In this document: positions 39,984 to 54,220 of the stretch, piece by piece | Layout of the letters: the number at the start of each line of letters is the position of its first letter | Numbering within the stretch: the stretch's first letter is position 1 | Assembly (NCBI GenBank): GCA_023333565.1 | Contig: JAJKFH010003883.1 | Coordinates: forward strand, 1 to 64,000 | Direction: 5' to 3' | DNA length: 64,000 bases | From: Puffinus mauretanicus | Lineage: Eukaryota > Chordata > Aves > Procellariiformes > Procellariidae | Notes under the pieces: generated by a model | Seen by the model: only the letters and a program-made list of their open reading frames with translations | Told to the model about the DNA's origin: nothing | The model's database searches: none | Program-made: the position numbers and the translations under genes

Positions 39984-41131
39984 TACCTCTTTACACATCT
40001 CTTGCTCATGAGCTAAAGGGAGCACAGAGGTGCCTCTCCCCCTCCCTCATCCCAAAACTGTGGGTGCTGGTAGAAAAGGGTGACGGACCACAGAAGAGCC
40101 ATGCTGACGTACCCAGGATGGGATGTCCTGCTGCCATGGTTGGAGATGCTGGGCTGGGAGGAGCGTTGGGCTGGTCCTGCAGAGCATTTCTTGTGTCCTG
40201 GTGGCAGGGACTGGGATGGCTGTGCCGGAGCACAGGGCCCTGGGACAGCATCCGTGGGAAATGAGGCTTGGTTCCCTTCCCTGCCCAGAGAACTTCATTC
40301 AAGGCAAGCAGTAGCCAAGTCTTCAAAGGGTGGGGAAAGCAGACTCTTGGGTCATTAGGTTAGAAGAGGAGCTTTTGTTTTGTTTGCTCAACAGCTCTGT
40401 TGCCTATGTTTTTAATTATGAAGGAACCTGACTCAGGGGATGGATTTGAGCCCTCCTTTTCAGCAGCATTACTATTTTTATGTTACTTTACATCCCCTTT
40501 GGTAAGGTGAGAGAGACTCAACCATTCCAAAAATCAGTCAGTCTGGGCTATGCTTCTCAATAGGAGACATTCATCTGATCCATCTGATATGCTAGGTGGA
40601 TATTTTATATTCGATACTATTTTACTTCTGACCAAACTTATTTTCCTTTGTTGAATGGATTGTTTCCATGCAAACCCCTGCCGTGCAGGTGTTTCTTTGG
40701 AAGGCTTGCAGCTGGAGCGTGTTTGCTTATACACCCTGTATTCACCTTGTAGGCATCTTTCTGTGGACTGTCTTCATGGTGTAAGCCTTTTTTTTCCAAC
40801 CCTACCCCCATTTTTCCCCTCAAGAGATAATTCTGTCTTAGATCCAATAGAATAACTTGGAACTGGCTTCAGGTTTCTTCAAAGAAACAACTCTGAAAGG
40901 ACTTCTCTTTTAGAAAGAGGCCATCTGTCCAGATATCTAAAGTTACATGTTGTCTCTGATGTAGGTGATGTCTTCCAGATGGCATAATACCAACAATTCC
41001 AGTAAAAATTAAAAGTCCTGCTATTAAGTATATTTAATTCTGTTTGTATGCTTTTGATTGTGTACTGCGTACAAATAATCCATTTACTTTATGTGATTTT
41101 ATTTTAATCCGCATTCTTACTTTTCTTGCAG

Positions 41132-41266
41132 ACTTTATCCATTGGAGTACTTGATATTTTTGGGTTTGAAGACTATGAAAATAATAGTTTTGAACAATTC
41201 TGCATTAACTTTGCCAACGAGCGCTTGCAGCACTACTTTAACCAACACATCTTTAAACTTGAACAG
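41132..41266 (+). CDS. MYO9A: MYO9A exon D: switch II and relay helix
   Basis: A 135-base, phase 0-0 exon of 45 codons, after a strong 'ttttcttgcag' acceptor and before cag|gtatgt. It begins [20 protein letters not shown] and ends [15 protein letters not shown] is the switch II signature (DxxGxE), which senses ATP gamma-phosphate; the following [20 protein letters not shown] is the relay helix that couples nucleotide state to the converter. All key switch II residues (D, G, F, E) are present, so the motor should be catalytically competent here. [21 protein letters not shown] agrees with MYO9A; MYO9B, as I recall it, reads ERNSF and NEQLQYYF at the same places. Confidence 0.97.
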
Positions 41267-44200
41267 GTATGTGTGGAAATATCTACTCTGATGCCAATGA
41301 GTGTTGACATGAGTTTGTGGCACCGATAAAGTTCTTAAATTGTCCCTTTAATTCTTGTATGTTAAGGAGTGTACATTGAACTATTAAAATTTCACTTCTA
41401 ATTTACCATATGACCCACTGCTACCTGTAAAATAAAATCCAGCCAGAGATTTGCTGGTTTTAAATAAACATTTTGGGATACAAGTATCCTCAAACATCAG
41501 GAAGACCTTAACCATTGCTCTTTTGTCTCCTTGATATATGCTCAGAGAGCTCATCCATGAGCAATTCCTTCCTTGCCTTTGTCTGGACTTGCTGCTTTGT
41601 CATTTAATATCGCATAAAAGTTATTTTTCGTCATCTGTTGAAAATGCCACGCCAAACTTCTGGTGGTTTTTTGCTTTCCAGTGTTAATTTGTGGGGAGAT
41701 GTCACTCTCATACATGTTCTGCAAGGTCAGACTTGAGATCCTTACGACCTCCAATAGCCATGGCAGATTAGGAAAGGTTGAACTTTAAGCTTTGCTTTAG
41801 GTTTGTTAAGACTGGGTGTCGCTTTCCAGCCTCAAATTAATGTGCTGTAAGAGAGATAACAAAAATACAGGCCATAATTTAGTAGGTAACGTATACGACA
41901 AGATGGCATAGTCTATTAATTAGGATGGGAGGAGGCTTCTCCAAACATCATTTGTTATCTAACAACAAGCAGGACAAGAAAACTGCTAAAGTACATGTTG
42001 TTTCATGGATGCACAACATATAATTGGGCTGTATAATAGAGTAAATATGTTACAGATCTTCAAAATGCCTTTTTTTTTAATGCCAGTCTGCATGCCCTCC
42101 CTTCAGGTGAAATTCTTCTTTGGGTGAGGTCAAGGGAAATCCTCCTTATCATCAGTTTCGGTAGAGCTAGTATTTCATGAGCTGCGCTCTGCGGCCTGAG
42201 TCCAGCTGAGACCAAAGAATGAAACCAGCCCTTCCCAGAAACCCTGATAGTTTCGTTTTGGGCCTCTACAGTATTATAAGAGATCTGGAAAGTCAGAAAG
42301 AGGAGTCTCCTTGAATATGAGGATGGTCAAAAATAAGCAATATAGCCCTGAGTGGATCATTTGGGGGATGTTTGCTCTAGAGTTTGATGCTTCTCTGTTA
42401 ACTCTCTCTTTTTTTTTTGGACAAGAAGATGGAACAGAGCTGCTCAAACCCATTTTATTTCATTTTTTTAACTGGTCTTTGCTGATGCACCCTACTCAGT
42501 AGATGCTGTAAGAAGTTAATGGGAAAACCAGTCTGTATTTATAGGAACAGGTCTATTTTACTATTATCCACCATAAAAAGGCAAACGAAAAGACTATTGC
42601 AAAGCCAATATAGCTATTTTTTTCCTATGAAGGTAACTGATACACTTTCTAGAAGAGACTTGGGGAGGGAGGACCCTTCCTGAAAGCTGGAGAGAGATGA
42701 TACCTCGGTGAGGTGGGATTTCAGGGCACTTGGGTTTTGGCAGCCTCTGCCAGATTTGCAGGAGCAAGCCAAGATGCCGTCATCCATAAGGGAATTCCCA
42801 TGTTTGGGCTGGGATTTCTTAGCAGGTCAGTGCTCCTCCCGGAGCCCGGGGTCTATGCAGAGCTCCTGATTGCAGCAATCTGTAATTCTCCTTGGACCGG
42901 CTTATAAACCACTGACCTAATTAGCTTTCTCCTATAAATCTGCCAAGCACATGAAGTCATTAAAGTCAGTATTTACTGTATGGATGAGAGGAGCAGTTGC
43001 GGAGGCATCCGATTGCAAAGGGCTTGTTCCAATTCTTAATGCCGGAGCCCATCATCTGTCTAGGGCTGGAGCACTGCAAGCTCTGCTGGTGGAAAATACG
43101 GTCATCTCTACATAGTTTGCTTTCTATAAATATAAATAAGCTGTACAGCTGCATGAGTGCTGATTCTTGGGTGAATTATTTGTATGGTTTAATCATTTAC
43201 TTTTCCTCTTCTCGGAGTTACGTGCTGCACGTGGAGGAGTGGATTTGATGGAAAGAAAACTGATGATACATATTCAGATCTTGGGTCTTCAGAATATCCT
43301 TCCTTCCTAGCTGGCCCAAAGATTAACCTGTTTTTTAATGATAGTTTCCAGTCTACAGATGAAGACTAGGTGGTTAATATTGTGTTTCAAGACGCCAAAT
43401 AGTTACACTACTTTGAATTGTGAATTTATCTGAGATATTTGTGGCTTTGTAAGGGTTTATTTGATGTCTTGGTGGCTGAAAAACAAGAGGGCTTATTGGT
43501 GATGGGTACCTGAAGTAGAGGGGTTCTCCTCTGCATCTGGAGATAGGCTTCTTGTATCTCCAAAACTTGCAGGAGCCTGAAGACAGATTGCTGAGATATT
43601 TGGACACTTCTGCTAAAAGAAATGACAAATTTAAGTATTCACTAAGGATTTTTCTTAAAATCGTAATAGAATTTGTGTGCAAGAACGGTATTTAGCCATG
43701 ATGTAATTGTTGCTGTGGCATACTGCTGATGTTATGGAAACCAAAATACCTACCACAAAGTCATCTAACAGAAGCGCGGAATTATTTTAACCTTTATTTT
43801 CTTTTTTTTTTTCCCTTGGTGAAATCTAATACAATGCGCCTCGCGAATCTTTTTTTAAACCTTCTGTCTGAAGACAATGCTATTTCCAGCGGTTCGCAAA
43901 CAACCGGCTGAGGCATCCTCGGGCAGTCTGGCTTCAGCCTGATGCCTCCTACAATACAGCTGCTGTCGCGCTGCGTACCGAGAGTCTGCAAAGGTCTTTG
44001 CAATAGCAACCTCCTCTCTTTGAGCCAACCATGACAATAAGGATAACGCATCTCTGCCCGCTGTTTATAGGCAAATAGGAGGAGAAGGCAAAAAATGGTA
44101 AATGTTAGAGTTCTGCCTTGGACAAAGACAGTTGTTCTTGTTTCTTTACCACTTTCTTTTTAAACTGACTGTTCTGGATCGCTAAGGAAGATTTAGTGAT

Positions 44201-45714
44201 GATTCTGGATACATGGGAATATGCTTTAGCAGATGGTGGAAGAGTACAAGAAAGACAAACCCTAACCAGGCGGTAAAGCCCAGGCTCGTAAATCCTGGTC
44301 TATCTGTATAGGCCAACTCTTGGATTCGGACCGATAACGAGCTATTTACGAAGGCATAAAGTTTGCTATTGCAGGAATCGTAACTTAAATACAACCTGCC
44401 GCATCATGTAGCAAGGGTGGTTTTCTCCTCCCCGTGTATCTCTCAGGTTTATGGGGTGGAGGGGCCGTAGCTGGTGGCTGCAACTGCTGCCTGATGCGGT
44501 GCTTGCTCTGGGCGGCAGGAGGATGGAGTGTCCTTCACCATGCTCCACACAAAGTGCAGACGTGTTTAGCTCTTCCAGACAGCATGGTCTCATCCCTCCC
44601 TCGGGCTGGCAATTTCAGGCGAGACGTCCCCATAGCTCTTGGACTCGTTCAGTGCTATCAGAGCATCACACCTCGGCGCTGGTTCTCTGTTCCCCAGTGG
44701 CTGCTCCATCCCCGTGTCCTCCTCGAGTGGCCGCCTCTGCAGAGCAGATAAGCCCAGAGCTGCCATGACATTCAGATAACACCAGGTGCTTCTGGGAGAG
44801 GAAAATAGCATTTTTGCATTGCAGCTTGCCTTTTTTTTTTTTTTGCAATTTAGGGCAATAATTGCTGTGTATGAAGATGTAGTTTGGAGGTCACCAGTAA
44901 CATAGGACTCATGATACGAGTTTCCTCCAAGTTTCCAGATCTCGGCAGTTTGAGGACGAGGAATACAAGTTTTTATTTCTTTATGAATCCCATTCTCCAA
45001 ACTTTGTCATCTTCCCCCATCCCTGCTCAGGCTTATCTCATGCTCGGCTTTTCGGTTACCCCCACCCACCTTTCGCTGTTTCCGCTGATGCTTTGCAAAG
45101 GTTGAGAAGTCATCCCGTAGCTTTCCATCCCACAGGCGTTGCTGTTTAAGTTCTTTTCTACCCCGTTTTCTACCTTTTGTTTACCTGCCAAACCTCTATT
45201 TCGAGGACATCCTTTTATTGTCTAAAAAAAATTGATGAATAACTGAGGTTGAGACTGAAAAAAAAATGTTATTTGGTGCACGATCAACCAGGTGTTGAGC
45301 AAAGTCTGTTTTCTGGCATGGTCCCTGGTGAGCTTGATGTCCCAGTCAGCAAACCTCAGCCTGCTCAGGTAGAAAAACTTAATTTCATAAAGATAACGCG
45401 TCCTATGAAATGTTTGCTCAGCCATCTAAAGTTCCGTAAATATTTAGGGAGGTCTATAGGTTTTACTGGTCCTGTGCAACAGGTGGAGAAATCTGACAGT
45501 CCGGACTAAATCATGAACATTATAACAATTTGTTCATCGCAGTGGGAGTGAATTAATTAAAAAAAGCATCGACTTGTCACAGGACGCAGTGATAAGTGGT
45601 TTATTTAGTCTGTGAAATGGCCGCACTGCCTGCGATACTTTAAAGTATCTTGGATAGGCAGGGTTTCTCAGGCCGTGCTGCTCTGTCTCCCAGCAACCTT
45701 CGTGTCGTTTAGAG

Positions 45715-45812
45715 AAAATAAAATATGAAAATTTAAAATAAATAAATTTAAAATAAAAAAATTAAATAATATTTTTTTAAATAAAAATAATTAAATTAAA
45801 AATAATTTATGA
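45715..45812. repeat. AT-rich low-complexity block
   Basis: Nearly pure A/T made of TAAA and TTAAA steps, for example 'aataaatttaaaataaaaaa'. No gene signal. Confidence 0.85.
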
Positions 45813-46115
45813 AAAAGGGTCATTCTCCTACTGCTTGGAGCACTTTTTCCCTTCCTTACAGTAAAGGGGTTTTTTGCATCTCATCACTCTGGTTAGGCGT
45901 AAATGCCTCTTTGTCGCCTCTGAAGACAAAAGCCAGCCATCAGAAGTCAACCGTTGAAGACTGGGAGGCTCGGTTCAAATTTCTGTTTTCGTTGGAGATG
46001 AGAGAGCGGATGCTTTCTGAAAAACGCTGCCGTCAGCTGTGTGCCATATGACAGGCAGAGAAATAACAAGCTGCACAAGTTATTGATTTATTATTTGGCT
46101 ATATGCCATTGTATG

Positions 46116-46188
46116 TAACTCATATTTGAAAAAAAGGATGCTTAGAGTACATAACTCATATTTAAAAAAAAATATGGATGCTTAGAGT
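46116..46188. repeat. 36/37-bp tandem duplication
   Basis: Two neighbouring copies each begin 'taactcatattt', continue through an A run, and end 'ggatgcttagagt'. The second copy has a longer A run with an inserted TAT. Confidence 0.9.
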
Positions 46189-46427
46189 TGTTTAAACATT
46201 ATCTTTAGGATAGGAGGATTTCAAACTGCAGGATTGAAATAAAACATGACTCTGTCATCGGTCCCCCAAGCATTGGCTTGGGTCCTTGCTGGCGACTGCG
46301 TGGCCGGAGCGGGGTCCAGGGGGGCTTTGTTTGCCATCCCCTTGTTCCTGAGTTTCTCCGGATGATGAACGTTCATGTGTAACACGTGTAACATCATAAT
46401 ATATTATATTATGTATATATACTATAA

Positions 46428-46490
46428 TATCATGCAATAGTTTGAGTTGGAAGAGACCTTAAAGATGATCTAGTTCCAACCCTCTGCCAT
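46428..46490 (-). mobile_element. CR1 LINE, short 3'-end fragment
   Basis: The + strand shows 'atcatgcaatagtttgagtt', 'ggaagagaccttaaagatga' and 'tctagttccaaccctctgcc'. This is the reverse complement of a CR1 3' terminus. It is about 60 bp long, diverged at several positions, and flanked on both sides by AT-rich sequence. Confidence 0.88.
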
Positions 46491-48777
46491 ATATAAAATA
46501 CAAAATATAATTTGTAATATATAATATATGAACCCCCAGAAGTAGTATTCTTAAATCTGTGTAGCGGCATCCTAGGTAGGCAAATTAGAAAACGTGCTTA
46601 AAATATCATGAGAAAATACTCTAGAAAGCTTTCCTGATGTGATGTGCTGGTGTAAGAGACACGGAGGTTTTCTGCATCTTTTCTACGTTATATTTAGCTA
46701 TCCATAAGGAACAGGTTTGGGTTGCTTTGGTGTTTTTTTTTTTTATTTGATTCCCTGACCCTTACTTAAAGCCCAGTGCAGAGAAGTACTGTATCTGCGA
46801 AGCCCAGCTTTTGTGAAAATATCATGACTGTAGTTGACAGTGTAAAACTCTTGAGATAAATGCACCGAGAGCTCCTTTTTGCAAGTTGGGTAATGTGTAA
46901 TTTTAAGGTTCAAGCTCATATTTTGCCGGGGAGAAAGAGAGAGAAAAGCAGAATTGATTTGGGAGATGGACAACAGAAGGTCCAAGCTTTTTTTTTTTTC
47001 CCTTCCTGATTAAAAACAAACACATTTGGGCAAAAAGCTGATGAGATGAACAGGCAGGTTCGACATGTGGTTGCACCACTTCATACTGCCTGTGGCTTTT
47101 GGCCGGCGTGTTTGATACAGTCCTTTCCTTAGTGAAGTACGGGGTTGGAGGTGGTTTGTGCTGCAGAGGATCTGAAGAGGGTCTGGAGTTCCTGCCTGTG
47201 TTGGAAGCGTGGCTGTCAGGGAGGAGGAGGAGGAGGGTGATGGTCACGGTCCCTTCTGCTCGTCGCCTGCATGGGGCGATCTTGCGATAGTGACTTAGGA
47301 ACATGGGCTGCTTTAGAAATAAGCGTCTCGTAGTGGGCAAAAGCAAAGGTTACATTGATAAAGAGATTATCTCAGTGCTGTCCCCAGGTCTTGGCCTTCA
47401 CTAATGTTTTTTGTGAGTCAGGCAGGCTAAGGGGAACGTCACCAGGCATCCCGTACAGCATCCCACGACATCCGAGTGCATCCCCGGGCTCTGCTCGCAG
47501 CAGTGCCATGTCCTCCCCAAACCGCCTCGGTTCCCCCACTCAAATCCCCTCTTCCATCCCTCATCCCACGCTCCTTGCTGGAGCTCTCCAAGTTGCAGAT
47601 GCCTTGCTCCAGGTGCCGTTATCCCTCTCCCAAGTCATCTCTTGAGCCCTTTTTTCCTCTTCTCTGAGCTGCTTCCTTGACTTTTTCCAGTTAGATGATG
47701 TTTTCTGCTGATCGTGGTTCCTACTCGAATGTATTGGCTAAATGTATGTGGGTTTGGACTGTGCCAGGGGACGGTCCTGTCCCCCAAACCCAGCTGGAGC
47801 CCTGCACCTCGGGTCGGGCTTGTCCTGGGAACGCCGAGCCTGACTTTCCTCTGGGACCTGCTCCTGAGATGCAATCCAATAAATGTATATTTATTTATTT
47901 TCAAATTATATACAGGTACTAATACTATGTACTTTATGAAGCCCCCCCCCAAAAAAGAACAGAAGTTTAAAAAGCATGAGATGAGGATGAAATAAACACC
48001 AATTTTTACTTATTAATGGTACAAAAAGTATTTTTTTCCTGCACTCCAATGCACACCCTGCTTTGGAGAGCACGAGGGGTGCTCTCGGGTGATCTAGGAT
48101 GCTTCTATACTGGTCTTTTAGGGCCAAGCCCTGGGTCATACTCCAGAACTACAGTCGTGGGGAAATTCTTGTACATTCCCTATACCTTTGAGCTAAATTT
48201 AGGCAACAGCATAATGAAATCTTTGGTTATTTCAGCAAAAAAGTACTAGCCATAGTTGTGAGCAACAGCTTTTCTTTAAAAATAAGACCTCGATGTATGT
48301 TGGTGGATTTTATAGGACAGTGTTGTACAATGCGAGTTCCCTTCTTCTTAAGCAAGAAGATGAGCGAGAAACCTCTAAAAGCCTCTAAAATACTTCACCT
48401 CGCCCAAAAAAATGTCATATTGAGGCAGAACTGGATGGTCCATCCTGACCGCAGGTCTTCCACTCGTTACGTGAGAAATTCCTGCCTGGACAGTTGGTTT
48501 GGCATGGTAACGAGATTTTATAGGGGTACCATAAGACAACTATGTCTATATGTGTACATATATATATGCAATAGGGAGTACTGTGAGCCCACTGTAAGCA
48601 TGAATGCATGAGAGAGGGATTGGGAGCAAGTGTATTTATTGACACAAGTTGGGAGTGGGGACTGGAAGGGGAAGAAGGTGTTTAGCCTGGAGGACCAGTC
48701 TGGTGTTGATCATGACCACTGTGGAGGTCCCCTTCACATTCCCTAAGCCTGATACATCTTGCAAGGACTACATAAAA

Positions 48778-48789
48778 ATATATATATAT
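48778..48789. repeat. Short (AT)n microsatellite
   Basis: Six AT dinucleotides in an A-rich context. Other short AT steps occur at 49490-49580. Confidence 0.8.
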
Positions 48790-51700
48790 ATTTCTTTTCC
48801 TCTTTAATTTAGATAGCAAGAAATTAAAGAAATCAATCTGCCAGCAGATCACACAGCATCTTTAGGCTCACGCTTCTCCTGGCTGTTGTAAGAGCAGGTT
48901 GGGAAGAGGGATGCTCCTGCAAAGGGAGCGAACGGGACCGCAGCAAGCTGTGTTTTGCCAGCTGAATCATGCAAAACCAATTTTCCACATTTTGAGAGAA
49001 AAATGTAACTTATGACTGAAACCTGCTGTTGCCACTGAAGCGCAGGGAGCTGATTTGAGCTCAGAGATGGATGCTGCAGAGCTGGTGTAGCACATACGGC
49101 CAAATGCACGAAACCCTGGGCTGAACCTACTATTTTAAATCGCTTTCTCTAATAATGGACAGTCCAAATTACAGTAAATTAAAATCTCAGGCTGCGTACG
49201 CAAGGGGCTCAGCGGGTGAAGGATCAGCCTCAAAATAAAGCCAAATTCACTTGCCATTTGCTGAGGCGCCATTGAAATGGTCACCTTGAAGGAGAAGACC
49301 ATCTCAAGGAGCACCTTTGCTTCAAAGCCAGCTAACCACGTAAGTGGTTTGCAACTTAAAACAGGCGGCAGAAGAAATGCAGGGGAAAGCTGTTTATCAG
49401 AACCCCTGCATTGCCAGACGTTACCATTAAAATAGAGCGGCTTAGAAACCTCTTTATAGATTGTATATTTATAGAGCGTGTGCATACGTATTTATATATA
49501 CCTTTTCTGTGGGCGCATTATTAAAAAAATAGATATGATGTCTATATATTTATAAGTATTTTTATATATATTTAATATAATATATGTGTATGGCTGCGTG
49601 TATAAATTCCTCTTCTACTTAAACTGAGAACAAACATAAAAATCCTTGTTCATAAATGAAAGCCTCGGCATCGTCAGCCTCGGCATCCTCTTCTGGAGGG
49701 ATGTCGGGAACTCGAGGCATCCGCATCGTCTGCAGCACATAAGTGCTGGCACCAAACCAGACATTGGTCTCGTTCATTTGGGAACTCTCTAATAATGTTT
49801 TCCCATCTAGGGGATTTGTCATATCGAGCTTATTTTAATTATTAAATTATGCCAGGGTGATTCTGCTGGGGCTGGCTCGCGATGCCCGCCTGCCTTTGCT
49901 GAACAAGCAATTAATCCTCCATGGGAAGGATTAATTCCTGGATCGACAGATCCTGCGTGGATCTCTCCTGGATGGAGAGATTTCCCCACACCTTGCTGCC
50001 ATTTCCAGCCTTAGAAAAGCTTTCCCAAGCTCCCCAAGATGGATTTTAGGATACATACGTATACGGACGTATCCAGAAAGGAGCTTTTACAAGGTTTAGC
50101 TCCTTTAGTTTATCATATAACAATGACCTATTTTCACATAATCTTTAAAACATTAAATATTATGTTCTTTCCTGCAAAGTTTTCAATATAGTTTGCAAAA
50201 TATGGCTTCATTTCTAATTTTTGAACTGAGCTTTTTGAGACGTTATTCATATCTCGTCCATCAGCATCTGCAAGGTTGATGGTACCTCGGTACTGGGTAA
50301 GCGATCAAGAGAGAAACAATTTACATGCTTGGGTGTAGCGGCTCTAAGCTTGTATTTGCAAAGTTTATATTTTTGTGTGTGTCACATTGACTTGTAATAT
50401 TTTTTTAAGAATATTTTGAGATTATTTTAAGCTGGAGGATGGAGAGAGACGTGGAAAGGGGTTTAATTCCTAGTTTCTCACTATGCAGACGCCGCCTGAA
50501 GCTGAAGCAGATGGTGTTAGAGCCAAGAAGAGAGGAATTTCACACCCTTCTGTTTAGTCATGAATTTTCAGGCAAAATATATACATTTAGACATCCAAAA
50601 GTATCTGCCTATTGATCACATCAGAGTGTGCGGCTCTGGATTATGCGAGGTTTTACGATAGGAACACAATGGGAAGCATTCGCACGTGGAGCTACGCTGG
50701 AAAAGGGGGTTTTTCAGTTGATTTCCCACTTTATTTTGGGAATTTTCATTGTGTAGACAAGGTTTCCTATGCATCGGTAATGAAAGGCTCAGGCAGATAA
50801 AGTCCTGGGGCTTACCTAGCTCTGTCTGGCAGGAGGTGAATGCGTTGTGATGGGGTTTTCCTTTGCTCTTGTGATTTACTCGAGCATTTCTGGAGCAGGG
50901 CTTGCTGTGCTTTCGGGAAACAGAAAATGCCATGGTTCCAGGCAAATAATTAATCATTTTGTTTTACGTTTCTGTCTTAATATGCTTTAATTTTCTCATT
51001 GGACTTGATAAAAGCTGAAACAGCACTGCATGCTATGTTTTACCCTTCTTATTACCTCCAGCCTTGCCCCATCCCCAGGAAAGAGGAGAGAGCATCATCC
51101 CTGGTTTTGGGTTTTAAATGTTATTTTTTGGGGCTGCTTCTCAATTTGCACTGTGACTAATGGCAATATCCCTACGGTATACGACGTTTGCCTCCTGGGC
51201 ACTGAAGGGCTGAGATATTTTCATGGCGCTTGGCTTGCAGGCTGTGTGGACGGATGCCCAACACCCTCCAGACCTCTTTAGATCATGACACATTTTTGAC
51301 CTTTGATATCCCATGTTAGGGCAACAAATGCCACACATTGTGGAAAAACCCACGCTTTTATATTCAGGGCTGATTTTTCACTGCCTTTTGATTTTAATTT
51401 ACTAATCCCTTAGTTTTGTGCTATAACACAGATGGGAAACTTACTATGTTTTTTTATTTTGTATTTTTATCACGTCTCTCATGCTTCATTTCTTCTCTGG
51501 GTTTCTATGCTCCTCTTCTCTAAGTTTTTCAAGCTCCAGATCACTCCCTCCAACCACCTCTTAATTTTACATATGATTTTGAGGAGCCATAGCCCCCAGT
51601 GAGCACGATACTCTAGATAAGTGGGAGCTTAAAAATCGTATTTAATTTTTTCTCCTCTAGTTATGCCTGTTGGCATAACATTTGGTTTTACTTACTGTTG

Positions 51701-54117
51701 ATCATGGCTGAACGTGGAGGAATTCATAATAGAGCATGTGTGGATATATAGAGATGTTTTCCAGCACCTCCAAGATGCTGTTGGGCTCGTGGGTATTTTC
51801 TCCCACTCAGGATATATAGACCTTTAATTCTGCTGCAGATTAGAGCGTGTTTCTGTTTGGCTTAGCATCAAAATAAAGTCCTGATAAGAGAACTGATCCA
51901 ATGCTCCTGTAAAGATAACGGGACTTGTTTCTCTACACATTGAACTATAAAATTATGGATGTTTTCTGTTCGTAGCAGTAGGCTTTCCATCAAGCCTTGT
52001 GTCCCAGTTGGGAAGGTTTTCCTGATGCTCAGCATGCATATTTTAATCTCAAATTTGTTATTTTGTGTGGCATAAGCAGTGTTTGTATTCTGGGGTCAGT
52101 TGTAGGCAGGCAGGGTTTCTCTTTAATAGTGCTTAGCTATCTCTTTACTAGAGTTCCTTTAATTTTCGTATATAAAAATGTTGGAAATCTTGCCATGTTC
52201 TGTTTATTTGGTACCCCAAATCTTACACACTAATATGTCTCAGGTAATGTTGTGCGGTACTCAGTAAAGATTTATGCTCGTATTCTGAGTATATGCATTT
52301 CAAAGTCTGGAGCCACGTTTTATGGTCCTTTTTTATGGTTTTTAGGGGCTATGTTTTTATGTTTGAACATCACAAATTGTGTTTCATGTCGTAGCATTCA
52401 GGTCTATCTGAGCATTTTAAGCTCTAAAAAAACCACCCCTTGCAAACAAGAAAAACTCAGACTAATACTGCCTTTTCTTATGAGCCACCTCCCTGCTTAG
52501 CCACATCTTTCTAAATATTGAATGCAATGATGAAGTACATACATATAGATATGTATTTTTTTTCCCCCTAAAGAGAGGCGAGATGAAGTCACTTCTCTCC
52601 TGAGCTTCAGCTGAGTCAGAGAGGCCAAATCCACGTTACACAATTTTGCTGGCCTGGCTGCTGCAGCGAGCGCGCTGATGCAGCTACGGCAACACAGCCC
52701 TGCATCTGATTTGAAGATGATGGCATCTGAGAAGTGATTGCACTCGTGCTGGCAGAATGAGTCCCTTCATTGACGTGCGGTGCCAACGTTGATGTCTTGC
52801 CAACGTCATCGTGGTTGGGGCAGCAGAATTGCTTCTAAATGCACAATTGGGAAGCATTCATCTACTCATGGTGGCTATACAGGTCCCCTGGACAGCAATC
52901 AGTAGCATCACACCAAATAATTAAATGAAAATATGGAGTTGCTGGGCTCTAAAAAAAACCCTGAATCTCTTTTTTTTGGTTCTTTGCTCAATTGCTTTTG
53001 CCGAGTTTGGGAGCTCAGTGCTCGCCTCTCCAGCAAACTTGCATTGCTCCACCTTCCAGCAGACCAGGTTTTAGCTATCCAGGGATGGGAGGAGTAAATC
53101 CGTACATTTTTGTTGGGAGTAAGGATGCCAAAAAATAGGACTCTATGGACTTTACTGTGCTAGAAACTTTTGCAGATAGCGGTAATGTCAACGGTTTGGT
53201 TCTTGATGTAAAGGGTGTCTTTTAGAAATAGGACATTTGAATTTGCCTCTAAACGTAACTTAGTTTTAAGTCAAGGTGTAAATTTAAGCTGATTTTTAAT
53301 TAACCTCCAGTTTGAGTTTTTTTTGTTTGAATGGGCTGTAAGTGTTTTGTATTGTCTTCATCTTGACCATATGTTTGTTAAATGAAAACCTCATGTTGTT
53401 TGGATCTAATTCCTTAATATCCAAGTGCTCTGCGAGGACCCTGCATCCGTCAAAGGATGGCAGAGGCTTTATTGTCGTACTCAGAAGCGAAGGAATATTT
53501 TGGAGGTAGCTTTTAAGATACCTCCTGAATTCTGCAGAAGGATGGTCATTAGACAATGAATATAGAAATCATATACAAATCATATAGAAGATTAATAACT
53601 GAAACTTAATTGAGTAAGTTTAACGTATACATATGGAAAACAATGATTTTACCCTAAAGCTCTTCTGTCTTTATGTGGACAATTTGCACGGTGTTCTGCA
53701 GACTAGCAAACACCCAAGGAATTGTATCACAAAGCCATAGTTGTTTCTCCTGGGCTGTGATTGTGAAGGCAACCAAACCGGTAACTGGAAAAATGCTAGG
53801 AAAAAAGAAATAAGTGGATTTTTTTTTCCACTTAAGCTTTGGAGCAATTGCTCTGGCATAGTTCCTGCGGCTGCATACGCGCCTGTCTTGAAATGAGACC
53901 ATATATCTGAGTTATTATGGAAAATGTTATTAGTTGAGGACTTCAGTCCCTCTTCGTACTTGGCCAACGCAGCCAGAGGTTGCATTGGGGATGGAAGGGA
54001 GGGAGCAATGGATGGACAGATGTGGACAACAACTGCACAGCCTGGGAGTGAGTGTTTCTGACCCAGCCTGGAGGAAAGAGAAGAGCAGAGAAGGGAAAAT
54101 TAGCCAAAATCCTGCAG

Positions 54118-54220
54118 CTGAAGAAACTGAGGCCAGAAGGTATGAGATGACCAACCTCAGGTCATGCCCTGTCTGTTGCAGAGCTGAAGATGAGCCTAAA
54201 GCAGTAGAGACCTTGAACTC
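54118..54220 (+). repeat. MIR-like ancient SINE relic
   Basis: The + strand shows 'ctgaagaaactgaggccaga', then 'aggtatgagatgacc', 'aacctcaggtcatgc', and 'tctgttgcagagctgaagat' before 'gagccta'. This follows the MIR order of gatgaggaaactgaggc, agagaggttaagtgact, ccaaggtcacac, and ggcagagctggaatt-gaacccag. It is diverged but better preserved around 'gaaactgaggc' than chance would suggest. Confidence 0.55.

Larger units (their letters stand above)
31988..41131 (+). other. MYO9A: Intron C-D (9.1 kb)
   Basis: Bounded by gtaaca at 31988 and 'ttttcttgcag' ending at 41131. It holds a CpG-richer patch at about 33530-33690, an ATTCATTT-type repeat cluster (35951-36056), an AT-rich block (36296-36372) and a decayed CR1/L3-like 3' end (39745-39983). 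The minus-strand open frame of 203 codons at 33550-34161 is discussed among the rejected items. Confidence 0.8.
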
